A stretch of DNA of 64,000 bases from Rotaria sp. Silwood1. Lineage: Eukaryota; Rotifera; Eurotatoria; Philodinida; Philodinidae. A program made the position numbers and the translations under genes. Below are positions 36,901 to 48,985 of the stretch, piece by piece; position 1 is the stretch's first letter; every line of letters begins with the position of its first letter. The notes beneath the pieces were generated by a model, which was not told the DNA's origin, ran no database searches, and saw only the letters and a program-made list of their open reading frames with translations. The stretch covers positions 157,671-221,670 of the forward strand of contig CAJNOP010000222.1 in the NCBI GenBank assembly GCA_905250075.1, written 5' to 3'.

Positions 36901-39900
36901 GATCAGACATAATAATCTTTCTCTTAATAAAAGTAGCACAATGTCTCAAATGTTTCAATATGATTATATATGTATATCTATCTCGCCTATTCAAAACAAA
37001 GGATGTGTCCTTTCTGTACCACCGAGATGAATCTGTTTTTCATTCTGTCGTCCGGTCAATAAAGAAGAGTCATTATTTTGAATGAACAGTTAGTGACCAC
37101 TATAAAGAAGTTATTTATGAAAGAGGGACCGTGAAAAAGTGTCCACTATGGGAGATTTTACTGTCTCAGTTTTTATTAGTTAATGATAGCACATAATAGT
37201 GTGCTAAGACCTACTGCTGTATCTATAATGCACATTTACAACAACCATTTTTTTTGTCATATAATTTCATGTTTATAATGATAACAATGCTAAATTAAGA
37301 AAAACAAAAGAATAAAAACAAGTAATGAGCAAATAGCAACTATGCAAACTAAAGATAGTGCGTCCGTAAAAAAAAGCAAAATTTCTGTTCGAAATGCAGA
37401 AATAAAAATCCGGCAAATCTTTACCAAGCTGATCGATTATCGCCGAACAGAAGTATAATATATGAGAGACGTTTCACTTCATCTATTCTGTTTTAGTTGA
37501 ATGAGGCCAAAGAACATATGTAAGTTTCACATTTTAGCTCTAAAAGAACTGCGCTAACAAGCTACTTTCATCACACTTCTATACAAGTGATGCTGTTAAT
37601 TCTTTCTGTTACAATTGCGGGTCATAATTTATTTTTAGGCTTTGTTATTTATAACAATGAAAAAGCCAGTTATTGTCATCTATAGCAGTAACAAAAGATC
37701 ATTGGTTTTAAACAACAGAAAAAAAGAGGTAAGATTTGATTTTTGAAAGACTAAAGTTTCAACTTGAAGAAAATCTTGAAATTATCAGTGACGACTACTC
37801 GGTCTTCTATGATCATTATCTAATATACTCGGTATTAGTCATATTACATTGATCTCAAATTTACAGTGCTAGACAAACCGATTTGATTTCTTGAACTAAT
37901 ATTATTTGACACTAGCTGGAACTAATATTTTGAGGGCATGTTGCTTTCAGAAAATACTAACCGCAAGCATTACTCCCTACAACAACATACCAACTCTAGA
38001 ATTCATCAATTACCAAGCTGTATCTTACGAGGGAAGCTCCCAAGTGATAAATCGTTTTCGAGTTCGGACTCTATGCATTAAGTAGATCCCAGTGAAGTAT
38101 GAAAAACCCCAAAAGGATGCTCTCCTTTGGACCTTTCATCTGAAGTTATGACCATTTTAGCAGAATTTTAGACTACAGCTACGTATGTACCAACAAATCG
38201 AATGGTATTATGTTGAGTTGAAATTCTGTCCACAGATAGGTATGCTCGTGGCTAGAATGCCCTGAAAATTTCAGCTCAAAAAAATGTTTTCTTCTCGAGA
38301 TATTGAATTTGCAAAAAGCTTAAGATTCGCACATCCTTCATGGTATATGAATAAATTTTGGGCATTTAATATCTCGAGAAGAAAACACTCTTGTGAGCTA
38401 AAATTTTCAGGACATTCTAGCCACGAGCATACCTATCTGTGGACAGAATTTCAGCTCAAAATAACATCATTCGATTTGTTGGTACATACTTAGCTATAGG
38501 CTAAAATTCTGCTAAAATGGTCATAACTTCAGATGGAAGGTCCAAGGGAACGTATGCTTTTGGGGTTTTTCATACTTCACCAGGATCTACTTAATGCATA
38601 GAGTCCAAACTCGAAAACGATTTATCATCTGGGGAGCTTCTCTCGTTAGTATTTGTTCTTAACAGTTCTCCTTTGACTCACAATGGCCTATGGCTCTAAA
38701 ATTGCTAGTACTCATAGTTTTTATTTCACCAATGCAGTCGGTATAGCTGAATGGTTAAGATTTTTGACATGCTACTCATAAGGTACTGTGTTCGAACCCT
38801 GGCTTCGTCAGACATAAAGTGATCTTGTACTAGTCACTAGCAACTGCTTCGTCTCGTATCATTCGTCCGATAACAAACTGACTACATGGTTGACATACGC
38901 TAAAACCTTTGTAGTTAGTATATGGTTAATCAGTATGTACAGGGAACTTAATTGATTAAACAGAAGAACTCTGGGACAGGTTGTTCTTCTGCATAGACAA
39001 AATTTCGTAATAGATGCAGCAAAAATATCGAGTTTACGAAACTGTTCTAACGCAGAACCCTATACGGTATGGTAGCCCAACGGTATAGTATTCTTCTTCT
39101 TTTTTATTTGACCCGAGAGGGAAAGAACTGAGACTTCACCCTTGAAGTCTGATGAAATCTTTAAAGTTTCATAAAATATTTTGAAGTCTCAAGAAGTCTT
39201 TTAAAGTCGTTGAGTTTCAGCTTTTAATATAACATCTGATGCAACTGAACTCCTGTGAAGTCTATTTAAGTCTCGTGGAGTCTCATGAATTCCGATGAAG
39301 TCTAATCTCTGTAAAAAAAAGTGTCGCATTGAACCTTTTAAAAGTTTTAGCACAGATCTTGAACCTTTCAAGGTTCTAGACCTCGGTACTTTTTTCTGAA
39401 CTATTTTTCAGTTCTAGCCTGCAAGTATAGAGTCTTAAAAGGTTCCAATCTTTCCAGCTAAACCTTGTACCAGTTACAGAACATGTATAGAACCGAAAAA
39501 AAGGTTCAGAAAATGGTGCCGAAAAGATACAGTATGCTAGCTTTTTTTAGAGAGATGAAGTCTGACAAAATCTTGTGATGTCACGTGAAGTCTCATGAAG
39601 TTCCATGAAGTCAGACGAAGTCTTATGAAGTCTTCTAAAGTCCCATGAAGTTCAGTGAAGTCTCAAGAAGTCTTTTAAAAATTTGAAGTCTCTTGGAGTC
39701 TTTTGAAGTCTTGAAGTTCGCTGTCTCCCATCGATCTCACCAGACTGTATCGGTGGAATTTTTAATTGAATTGGTTGGGAAAAACTGAAGTAATAGACAC
39801 CAGACGTCTAATTAGCGCTTATTTCTTTGTCAAACCGTTCAATACGAACATCAAAGCTTTGCCATTTCGAGTGAATTTCTCACCAATCTTCTACTTGAGC

Positions 39901-42366
39901 TAACTCAACTATTCGGCTTTAAAATGTGGTGTTACATAAAAGTGAATGTCGAAAAATGATTAAGATGTATCTTCAACAAATTACATGGTAGTGCAGAACT
40001 GATAGTTCTAGTATATATCAAGGAATTGAGGCGAAATGGTACTTATAACTAATCTTTTTCTAATAGCAACATGCCCTCGAAAAATTAGCTTCAACTAATA
40101 ACAAGTAATATCAGTTCAGAAAACTAAATTGATTTGTCTAGTGCTGTAAATTTGAGAACAATCTAACATGACTTACACCGAGCAGGTTACACAATGATCA
40201 TACAAGAACGAGTAGTCGTCACTGATAATTTCAAGGTTTCCTTCAAATTGAAACTTGAGTTTTTCAAAATTCAAATGTTAACTCTTATTTTCCTGTTATT
40301 CAAACCAATGTCGACTCCTTTTTATCAACTGTGCCGCAGTTACGCGCAGGATCAATTCTGTGTCACAGTTGCGCGTAACTGCGGCGAATTGAGCGTAGTG
40401 AAAACCACTATTAGAGGCTACGGTTACTGCGACGCAGATAAACGCAACTGCATCACAGTAATCGTATCATACGAACCGCTGTAATTCACACTGACCAATT
40501 ATTCGTGATTATTCTTTATTTATAATTGGTCACAAACGAGCGCTAAAAGTTAGCAACGTAGACAGTGTATAAAACGTCGGCTCGATGAGATTTCAGTTCA
40601 TAATTCATTATACTACAAGAGGTTGAATGCTTTCCCAAAAAATTTTTAAAAATTTTTTAAGAATATTGGCATTGGTAATTTTTTTGTTCTTAATTTTTTC
40701 ATTTTTCTACATTGTAAGTTTTTGATTATTTATATATTTCAATTTTTTAATTTTATGTCTAGATTTTAATCTTGTTTTACATTTTAAATCTTTAATTTGT
40801 TTTGCTTTTTAATTTTATTTTTTTAGCTCTTAATTTTTCATTTATTTTTTATTTTTTTTATTTTTTACTCCTATTAGATTTTTATTTCTTCATATTTCTA
40901 TTTTTTTAGATTTTAGATTTTTTTATTTTTGTAATTTTTATTTTTTTAATTATTAATTTTTTTGTAAAAATTTTTATTCTTTGTATTTTTTTCATTTTTT
41001 AAAATTTTTTTTATTAATAATCTTTGTTTATTTTTCGAATCCCTGTTTTTAATTTTCTCTCTTAATTTTTTATTTATTATTTTTCGTAGAATTTTTGATT
41101 TTCTAGTTTCTCTAAGTTTGTATCGTTTTGTGTTTCAAAAACTTTAATTCACAATACTAATATTAATTAAATAAATGCATCATATATGTCATCTCTTTTT
41201 ACAATTGCGACACAGTTACGCGTAACTGTGAGTTCTTTATCGCAGTTACGCACAACTGCAATTTTTTCATCGCAGGTTAACCGTAATCAAACATATGGGA
41301 TATAAATAATTCTTTTTTTATAGTTAGAAACAATATAACATAAGAATAAAGTGTCACCCGTAGTTATCACAGATAGAGACAAAGATCAGACAGCACACAC
41401 TTTCCTTATAATTGGTTGAGCTCATCTAAAAATCCTTTTTCTTGAAGTTCACATACATATATGAGATTGTTTCTGCCGCTGTACAGTTACCTCTTGGCGA
41501 AATAAGAAGCGAGATACAGAAGGTTCTATTGTCTTATGATCTAAAACAAACTTATGATCACAGATGCGATGAGTCTCTCTACCTAAAAAAATCAATTCAA
41601 GCAAAATACAAAGGAGAAATTTAATCACTGAATATCATCGGTGAAAATCGGAATTGATTCTCAATATATGTTAACAAGACAAAGTACGTAATATAAGTTA
41701 GAAAACAGTAAAAGTTTCTTGTAGTTTATAACTAACTGTATTCTATTGAGAGTTTCTTGTATTATTTGAAATAGTTTCATAAAAAGTGACAGAACTAAAG
41801 AAGATCTGTAGAAAATAACAGATAGGTACGCTAAAAAATCATGAACCAAGGCAAGGAAAGATTTTGTATTTTGCTATTACTTCTTATAGTCCCATACAGA
41901 CAGATTGATATGATGAGTCATGAAATGTCCTTGAATGAATCTGATTGAAATAGAACTTCATATAAAGTGTGACACACAAAAAACCATAATGATCAGACAA
42001 CTAACCTGCTGTTGTTATTGGTGCTGTTGTTATTGTTGCTCCTGTTAGTGTTGATGGCCCTGTTGTTACAGATGATGTTATCAATGTTGTGAGTGTGTTA
42101 GATGTTGTCAGTGTATTAGGTGTTCTTGGATTTCTACTAGTGATGATTATAATGTTGGAAGAACTAGTCGCTATTGTTGTGCTTGTCGTCGTCGTCGTCG
42201 CCACGACTATTAACGTTTGGCTGTTGCTATTTAATCCAATACCCAAGCCTAAACCCAGTGCCATACCGATTATCACTAGAGTACTGCCAAGTCCTGCAGC
42301 TATTACCAAACTTAAAGGCTGCAAAGGACTGGCTATTTTAGGTGCGCCGATCACAGCAAGACTCAT
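33933..42366 (-). CDS. Membrane-anchored FG-GAP/VCBS seven-bladed propeller protein, copy 2
   Basis: Two exons on the minus strand, 42366-42006 and 34975-33933, spliced GTTAG...TTTCAG in the same phase as copy 1, giving 467 aa. The N-terminal helix LVIAAGLGSTLVIIGMALGL is almost identical to copy 1. The Thr/Ser/Pro stalk is longer and much diverged (TTSTTIATSS, then NTLTTSNTLTTLITSSVTTG). The propeller has seven blades of standard type (LLGNGNGTLQTQ, AGDVNNDGNVDLIV). Blades 1 and 5-7 nearly match copy 1; blades 2-4 differ greatly. Copy 2 keeps better calcium loops in blade 2 (DFNNDTHLDL). The intron is about 7 kb because of transposon insertions, so correct expression would need a very long intron to be spliced. 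Confidence 0.8.
35462..36198. mobile_element. Foldback element with poly-C/poly-G subterminal tract
   Basis: A 737-bp insertion in the copy 2 intron. Left end GGCCTG then a run of C; right end a run of G then GAGGTC; flanked by TTGAA on both sides (35457-35461 and 36199-36203). The left arm of the big duplication (near 28430) lacks it. An inner palindrome contains GGTAGGCACTGCATCTTGA and its inverse. Confidence 0.75.
36340..37168. mobile_element. Pogo/Tigger-like TIR element, non-autonomous
   Basis: Left end CACTAAAACCTCACTAAAAA followed by GGACACTTT. The right end reads GTGTCCACTATGGGAGATTT and then TACTG, the inverse of CAGTAAAATCTCCC. These termini resemble pogo/Tigger-type ends. The expected TA duplication was not clearly seen. 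A small palindrome-rich insert with CGGTTAACCG motifs lies at about 36481-36627 inside it. Confidence 0.55.
38028..38645. mobile_element. Foldback element, CGAGGGAAG family
   Basis: 618 bp. The end CGAGGGAAGCTCCC is inverted as GGGGAGCTTCTCTCG, with TTA on both sides. The core pairs CTGTCCACAGATAGGTATGC with its inverse and carries TTTCAGCTCAAAAAAATGTT. The same core, diverged, occurs in the element at about 55209-55835 in a PAN3 intron. Confidence 0.8.
38739..38815 (+). repeat. tRNA-derived SINE head or tRNA pseudogene
   Basis: TATAGCTGAATGGTTAAG fits an A box and TGTTCGAACCCTGG a B box of RNA polymerase III promoters, at tRNA-like spacing. CTCATAA in between fits a CAU anticodon loop. The acceptor stem does not pair well, so this is not an intact tRNA. 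It may be the 5' part of a SINE in the copy 2 intron. Confidence 0.45.
39113..39745. mobile_element. Second TIR element with GAAGTC decamer arrays
   Basis: The left end GAGAGGGAAAGAACTGAGAC and the right end GAAGTTCGCTGTCTCCCATC are inverted. Arrays of TCATGAAGTC-like decamers lie at about 39140-39300 and 39560-39720, facing the same way. It matches the 20801-21965 element in ends and arrays. The middle contains GAACCTTTTAAAGGTTC-type palindromes. Confidence 0.65.
40324..41315. mobile_element. Element bounded by CAGTTACGCG motifs with a T-rich core
   Basis: Both ends carry repeated CGCAGTTACGCG / CGCGTAACTGCG motifs (about 40330-40480 and 41205-41280). The middle (about 40620-41110) is a T-rich low-complexity stretch. 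The equivalent position in the left arm (near 26630) is uninterrupted. The superfamily is unknown. Confidence 0.5.
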
Positions 42367-43342
42367 GATAATTAACCACGAGTAAATAGTATATTTTGTA
42401 GAAAGTTACTTAAGCCCTTTTCTTTGCTTGTGATACTTCTCTATTTCAAATCCAGATATGGCTGTTTATGCACCTTTGGAGTAGAGAAAGAAGAGAAAAT
42501 ATATTATCGGCCTTCGAAGTGATGACGTAGTTGTTATGAACAACAAGATGCATTTTGACGGATTTTATCCATCACCATTCTTTATAGCCATGTTCAAGGG
42601 CATTTGCCACATGCCTAAATATTTGTACATACGTTAATTATCTTTTTTTTCATGCTGGATTGGTCCCTGCATTTTTTTTTGTTTTGCATGCTTTTATTCA
42701 TTATTTCAATACGACAAAAGCCAGTTAATCGTTCTATCACACGTATATCATTATTAGTTTAGATTTACCTTCAATCGCAAGGTTTTCATCCTGAAAACAA
42801 CATTTGTTAGATAGTGCGGTAAATATTTTCATTGTTATATGCATTTGACCAATTAGTTCATCTTCAAGGATTATTTGCACAGACAAAGGATTTCCTGAAA
42901 AAAGCTGAAATAGTTGTATAGAGCTACTTAAAGATAATGGAGGAGGTACTTTATTTTCTTATATAAAGCTTGAAGAAACTTTTTCTTTATATGCATTGAT
43001 AATAAAAACAATGCTCTATTTTTCTATGGTAGTTGATTATTATTCCACTACTATCATAATAATACAATTTTGATAAGAATTTCTTCTTATGATATGTGAT
43101 GATAGTATTAGATCGCATTGCCGTCAATGTGTATTCTCCTTTTCTTCTTCTCTCTTTCTTTCTTTTTGTTCTTTTTCGTCTTTACGAATGCTTAATCGTC
43201 TACACATAATTATATATGTATATATAAAGACACGCGTCCCGTTTGTTTGTTTTTTGTGTATCTTTAGTTTATAAATATGTCCTTAAAAAAGTTGAACAAA
43301 TAAAATTAGATTAAATTGCAACACTGTTGATCTTTGTTTAAA

Positions 43343-43785
43343 ATGTATTGGAAGAATTTTCGCTACTTCATGAAAGTGCGTACGGTACATAGTATTCGAG
43401 CAAGAGTTGTTCATGATGAAGTGTATTCTGTTTTTGACAATGAACTTTCTCCTCTTCGAACAGTCGAAAAATGGTCTAAATGATTTGGTCAACATGGTGC
43501 AGAGATCGAAGAAGAAATACGATGTAGTAGATTTGAAACCAAAGCAACACTTGAAAATATTGAACAATGTTATAGCCATGTGAACAATGATTCTCATATT
43601 AATACAATAGAAGAAATGCAGAAGTAAACTGATCCGAGCTATGGCACCGTTTACTGAATAGTCTCCTATCATCTAAAGCTTAAAATAATCACCATTCGTT
43701 ACATATCCAAGCATATCATAGGTTCTCAACGAGCTGAACCACTTCGAATATGTAAAGAAATCGGAAACAGTGTATTTGATTAGTG
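43343..43785 (+). pseudogene. Mariner transposase remnant, DNA-binding half
   Basis: One frame with several stops reads EVYSVFDNELSPLRTVEKWS, stop, then FGQHGAEIEEEIRCSRFETK, TLENIEQCYSHVNNDSHINT and PSYGTV. This follows the paired helix-turn-helix region of mariner transposases (RTVxKWxxxF, a GRP-like linker degraded to SRF, TxENIEQV, SYGTV). At least four stops make it dead. The catalytic DDD/DDE part is not recognisable downstream. Confidence 0.65.
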
Positions 43786-44829
43786 AACTATATTAATTGA
43801 TTAGTGAAAAAATCTGTAAATGATTCGTATAAAGAGTAAATGTTCAGTACTGCAATTATCAGTAACTAATAATAAAATGATTAGCTTATTAAATATGAGT
43901 AACAGTAAAAATTTACAAATTACTTCTACAACAAATACGCATTTGATCAGTAGAAAAAAGAGTTTTATCAATATTCAGTAAATTAGTATAAGAAAAAGAG
44001 TTTGTAATAAATTAGAAAAAAGCCTCAAGAACATTCAATAGAAAAGCAAAGAGCAAGTAAGAAAAATGAAAATATTGTCTTAGCAAGACGGGTTTAATCT
44101 CAGTTAGTCTACCTCTTTTCCTTTTCTCACTAATTGCAACTATTTTTGCTGTTGACGGTTCTTTGCAATATTTCAAACAAATAATCATACTAGCAACTTG
44201 TTTGCATAGGCGGTTTTAAAAAATCCTGGACAGTTACAATTTGATTTTTTTTTTCAAATCTGAACCATTATCTATTTTCATACAGCTAATATCAAATGAT
44301 GCTTTGAATTGGTTAAATGTTGACGATGTTTTATTTTTATATTTATTTTAATTGACTTGAAAAATTAATTATAAATCACACGTTGGTACATAATCAAGGA
44401 TGTCCTAGAAGTTCTGAAGTAATTTTAAAATGTATCCTTCTCGCATTTAACAAAAGCAAATGCCTTCGAAAATTTAACATATTATTGTACCAGCTTAGTA
44501 TTGAATAACTATAAAGTTTAAGGTCTATGACTTCGATATAAAAAATCGTTCAATAATCTTCATTTTTTATCGATGAAAGGTTAGAACTCATTAAATTACA
44601 AGATAGTATTCGTTGTAAGAAAATGTATCTTACTGCTGATGCATATGTAAGGTTCACTCAAACATTTGTACTACAATAAATAATTAAAGAATTAGGTAAT
44701 TTACGAAAATTTTATTTTTCAAGATGGTTAACATAGTAAACAGAAGGATGACTGTGTACTCTTAAATATGTTTTATCAATCAAATCGAATCAATCAATTG
44801 CGACGCAAAGCTGTTTGATGTTTTGGCTT

Positions 44830-45030
44830 ATAGACAACTTTTGGAGTGTATTAAAAAAGAAATTACGAGGGTAGAAATCCAATAACATTGAAGATGTGAA
44901 AAACTGCATTAAAAAGGAATGGAAGAACTTTAGTCTTTATTTATATCAATGAAGGATTGTATCATATATATGCACGATTTAAATTAGTAATTGATCAAGG
45001 CGCTACTCAAATCAGTGAACTTTGTTAACT
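44830..45030 (+). pseudogene. Tc1/mariner transposase C-terminal remnant
   Basis: DNFWSVLKKKLRG, stop, KSNNIEDVKNCIKKEW resembles the C-terminal end of Tc1-type transposases (NLW..LK...R.P.NI.ELK..I.EEW). A shifted frame then gives ARFKLVIDQGATQI, like the usual R..VI..KG.AT ending. It is broken by stops and a frameshift. It may be separate from the mariner remnant at 43.3 kb. Confidence 0.45.
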
Positions 45031-46647
45031 TGATATGTATTTCTTTTTATTTCGAAAGTTGTATTTGTTTGAAAATAATAACCAAGCTGATCAGAAAAAT
45101 TGAACAGCGACTACATAATAGTGTTATTGTGGATTCTCACACATAGTAAAAGCTATAGATCTCAAATTTAATAATTATTTAGTACAAAGTAGGTATAAGG
45201 ATACATCAAAGTTTCAAAGAGTTTGATTTTGTTAATTACGAGAACAATGTATTTTAAAATTACAGCAGGTATTCTGGGATACCTTTTATTTGTTTAAAGC
45301 TTGAGAATTAATCTCCTCATAGTTATTTCTTTAATATTGCATATATACTTTCAATGAATCATACCTCAGAAAATTTAAATAAACGAGAAAATTTAAATGT
45401 TTATTATTAGTTTCTACTACGCTATCATTTATTTAGAATTGTTCAGCACTTTATTAATATATCTTTAACAAAATCCTTTTATTGATTACGAAAAATTTAT
45501 CCTAACGTTGTCTTTTTTTATCTTTTCATTATTACAAGAGAAGATATTATACAAAAAAATGTCATTTAAATGATTGACACGAATGCTCACGATTCATATA
45601 AAAAGTTTTGGCTAGATCTACATATAAAATAATTCTGTCGCGCGCCAACACTTATGAAACATCCTGTATCCATAGATTTTTAGAAGGTGAGCATCGATCC
45701 TTAATTAAAATCTTTATCTGAACCACTATTTCTATATAATATCAAGCACGGATATTCGTTCTATTTGGATTATTCATAATTGTCAAATACATTCATGCAG
45801 CTTGAGTAATTTTCTAGTCGTGAACTGAATTTAAAACTACATTTTATTTTTAAGTCAAGGAAATTCAACTTGAAAAGCAATATATAAATCAGCCATTCTA
45901 TTAAGAATGTCACAAGTCAATAATGATGTTTTGCAGTCGTGACATAGTGTACAATATCTAAATTGCTATGCATACAGCTACCAAAGAACGATGAAGTTTA
46001 TTTTGTAACTTTCGAAAACACAACATCCCTCTCACGAAATTCCGTTCATTAATTTTGAGCAGAATTACATATTTCATTTCGAAGTGTACTGCACACTACA
46101 AAATCAAGTATCCTATCCAAGGAGCAAATAGGAATTTGAATATTTCTTTAAGTACGAGCGATATCTAGAAGAAAGCTTTTCACTCCGTTGAACATAGAAT
46201 ACAAACGTAGCAACAATAAGAGGCATCTCAACTAGCATCCAATAATATCTTAAACTCTTTTCTCTTCCATGTGCAATCAAATTGAAACTCAATTACTACT
46301 AAAAACTTCTCCTCCAAAGACAAAATAAGTGTGGAGGTCTATGAAGAAATAATATATACCCATATTGTCCAATCTATTGGACTTGGGAATCAAAAGGAAA
46401 TAAGTTTGCTACACTGTGGGATGTGACAAATATGCTGAATGATAATGGATTTGTTAGCATGATTTTTGAATACCTATGCTACACTCAATTCATTAAGTGT
46501 CGAATTCGGATACAGGAATAATTTATTTAATAAATCTCTGTAGTTCAAAAATGTATAATAATATATAAATGTGTCTGTCACATATTTGTAGAAGAGGATT
46601 TGAAGAGTGTCATTTTTGTTACTATGTATTTCAACACTTATTAGTAG

Positions 46648-47417
46648 TTATGTCTCAAAGAAACACAATTAGACAAGCTATATTTAGAAGAACAAAAAAC
46701 AATATTATCATTCGAACTAGAAAGGAAAGTTCTTCTAAATGATTATCAAAAATTCTTCGGTTGTCATCGAACAGTAAGTGGATATATTAGATCGAAATTT
46801 ATAGAAATGAGATATGCTAAGGTTCCTACGAGTACTCCAGTAGTCGAAAAAATTCAATACAGTCATTGAAAGATATATCGCATCTTTCTTTCTCGTATAT
46901 TTACTGGAAAAATAAAATTATTGTTACATCTTCGTGCTTTTTGTCAGTAAGTATCTACCGATAGTCTTCTTTATAAAACAAACGATTAAGGAACTATTGA
47001 GTTGTTTACATTCACGCATGTCATCTTCAGATTTGATACGGACAACAATGACTACATCTTTTAGCACATAATTTATCAAATTTTTCATTTGTTCTAGTAT
47101 GTTCGAATCACAATCAATTGTTTCGAGTTCTCATACCAATCCTGATCAACACTCATCATTGTATTACTACAATTCATATTCATCTGAAATGAAAACAATT
47201 TGCGTAGATAAGCTTATGGATCAAACAGATTTTGGAATTCAACCACAAGATTAGTTCCAATTTTTTTTCTAAAAGTTGTAACATTTGTCTCAAAAATTTT
47301 GCTAATGTGGGTAAAAAAAATGATATGGTAGATTGGCAAAAAGATTATTATATGGATTTATCGACTCAATCATGTATTATGGTTTTGTCATGCCTTGAGA
47401 CTGATTTTTCGTCATAA
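46648..47417 (+). pseudogene. Unidentified coding remnants
   Basis: Three plus-strand segments look coding but are broken. 46648-46869 reads LYLEEQKTILSFELERKVLL, then DYQKFFGCHRTVSG, with no ATG. 47099-47239 (MFESQSIVSSSHTNPDQHSS) follows a good acceptor TTTGTTCTAG. 47260-47417 (SCNICLKNFANVGKKND, possible zinc-knuckle CxxC) is in another frame. I do not recognise the source. They may be one decayed multi-exon gene. Confidence 0.3.
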
Positions 47418-47870
47418 AAGTATGAAAAAATCATATTGATCAGCTCGTGTCTGATCAGATGTTTTAAAGAATGATGGAATGAACCACGCATCGAAAGTGT
47501 ATTGTTCATCGTCTCTTCTTCTTTTTATTATCCTGCCTTGACTATTAAACATTTGATGACACTCAAGCGATCGCTAACATACTATCCAAATAAACTCGTG
47601 CCGTTCCAAAATTTTGTCAAGCAATATAAATAATGTATGAACCCGGATTGTTTCCTCGTAAATTCTATCGTTAATTCCCACAATTCTGAACTGTACCATG
47701 ACGGCAAGTGTCTTTTTTTTTCTGAACATGTTATACATTGGAAAATTTTCTTAAACAATACGAACCCGGCTTTTAATGTCATGATTTGTTTTCACAAGTG
47801 ATTTTGTTCAAAACTCATGTCAGAATAGTATTCCATTGATGCAGAAGCTCTTCTCATTAGAGGATCGAAA

Positions 47871-48095
47871 TCATTGACATATAATGACGCAATCATAACC
47901 AGATTTCAATGTAATAGATGTTTTCTTGCTTACATCATCCAATAAACAACATCGATTCAGTTTATAATGTAACTGACTTTTTACAATCAAAAATATTTTC
48001 TGCATATATTTATCGTCCATTTTAATTATTTCATCAGAAATCACTAAGACGTGTGAAATTCTACTAAAGATATTATGCAGTTGTTGAACTGTCAT
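47871..48095 (-). CDS. Unrecognised 74-codon minus-strand ORF
   Basis: MTVQQLHNIFSRISHVLVIS, then KMDDKYMQKIFLIVKSQLHY, has globular-looking alternation. No domain is recognised and no splice partners were established. A second minus-strand ORF (47582-47782, with CITCSEKKRHLPSW) may belong to the same decayed gene. Low confidence. Confidence 0.25.
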   Translation of the reverse strand: MTVQQLHNIFSRISHVLVISDEIIKMDDKYMQKIFLIVKSQLHYKLNRCCLLDDVSKKTSITLKSGYDCVIICQ

Positions 48096-48985
48096 ATATG
48101 CTTAAAGTATCAATCAAATATTTCACTACTGTAATTGTCTCCTACAATGGCAAAACTGTCGATAGTCAATAATAGAAAATTATTATACCTATTTGAATCA
48201 CTGTGTTATAAAACATTCCATAGTCAATTTCTTCTGCTAGTTTAAAAGATGCGTTGACAGAGCAGCTGATAAGATAAAGAGAGAAAGATTTTGCAAAATT
48301 CAATGATCTGAGAAGAAAAATATTATCAGGAATGCATGATACATGAAAGCAAACGAACTATGCTTTTCTAATTAGCATATATTAATAGTAGAGTTCAATA
48401 CCAATTGAAACTATGTTTGATATCATTTTCTATTTCACAAACGCCAAGGCAGCTCATTTCAACTAGTAACGTATGAATCACAGAGTCGGTTTATTAATTT
48501 CATTAAAGTTTATATTCGTGAGAATTTTAGAACATAGTTATTGATAACAGTAGCTTTTAATTGTCTTGGTAAATTTCAATAGGAATGTTAGTAGTACGAA
48601 TGCAGAAAGTGCTAAGTATGTCGGCGTGAGTTAAAATAAAATGAAGCCGCACCCACCACCTACACCATAGTGTTACGACATCTATTGTATATTAATTGCT
48701 TTTTTTTATACAATCTAATCATAGTATAATAATTTGGAAAATAAAAACGTTATCAAAGCAATATTTGTTTTTTCTACAATTAAACTTTTTAACTAACAAA
48801 GAAGAATATGGTCATCTTTATTTAAAAGGGTTTATTCTTTGGTTCAATGGCAACCGTTGTTATTTATTTTTTTTTCAGTGCATCAAATCAAAAGTTATTT
48901 ATTTTCTAGAGTGTTCTAAAGAATAGAACAATTCAATTTTTATATAAAACTAAAGTAACAAAAAAAAAAGAAAGCCTTATTCATT

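Larger units (their letters stand above)
33043..42930 (-). repeat. Right arm of the large inverted duplication
   Basis: Inverse of 24070-30805, about 3.1 kb longer. The extra length is largely accounted for by elements at 35462, about 36340, 38028, about 39113 and about 40324. The left arm shows the uninterrupted sequence for at least the first of these. Confidence 0.85.

Noticed and set aside
38739-38815. Functional tRNA-Met gene
   Set aside because: A and B boxes are present but the acceptor stem does not pair and the arms are poor; a SINE or pseudogene is more likely.
43343-45030. One complete mariner element
   Set aside because: The two transposase pieces resemble different subfamilies and the catalytic region between them is not recognisable; no TIR pair was found.
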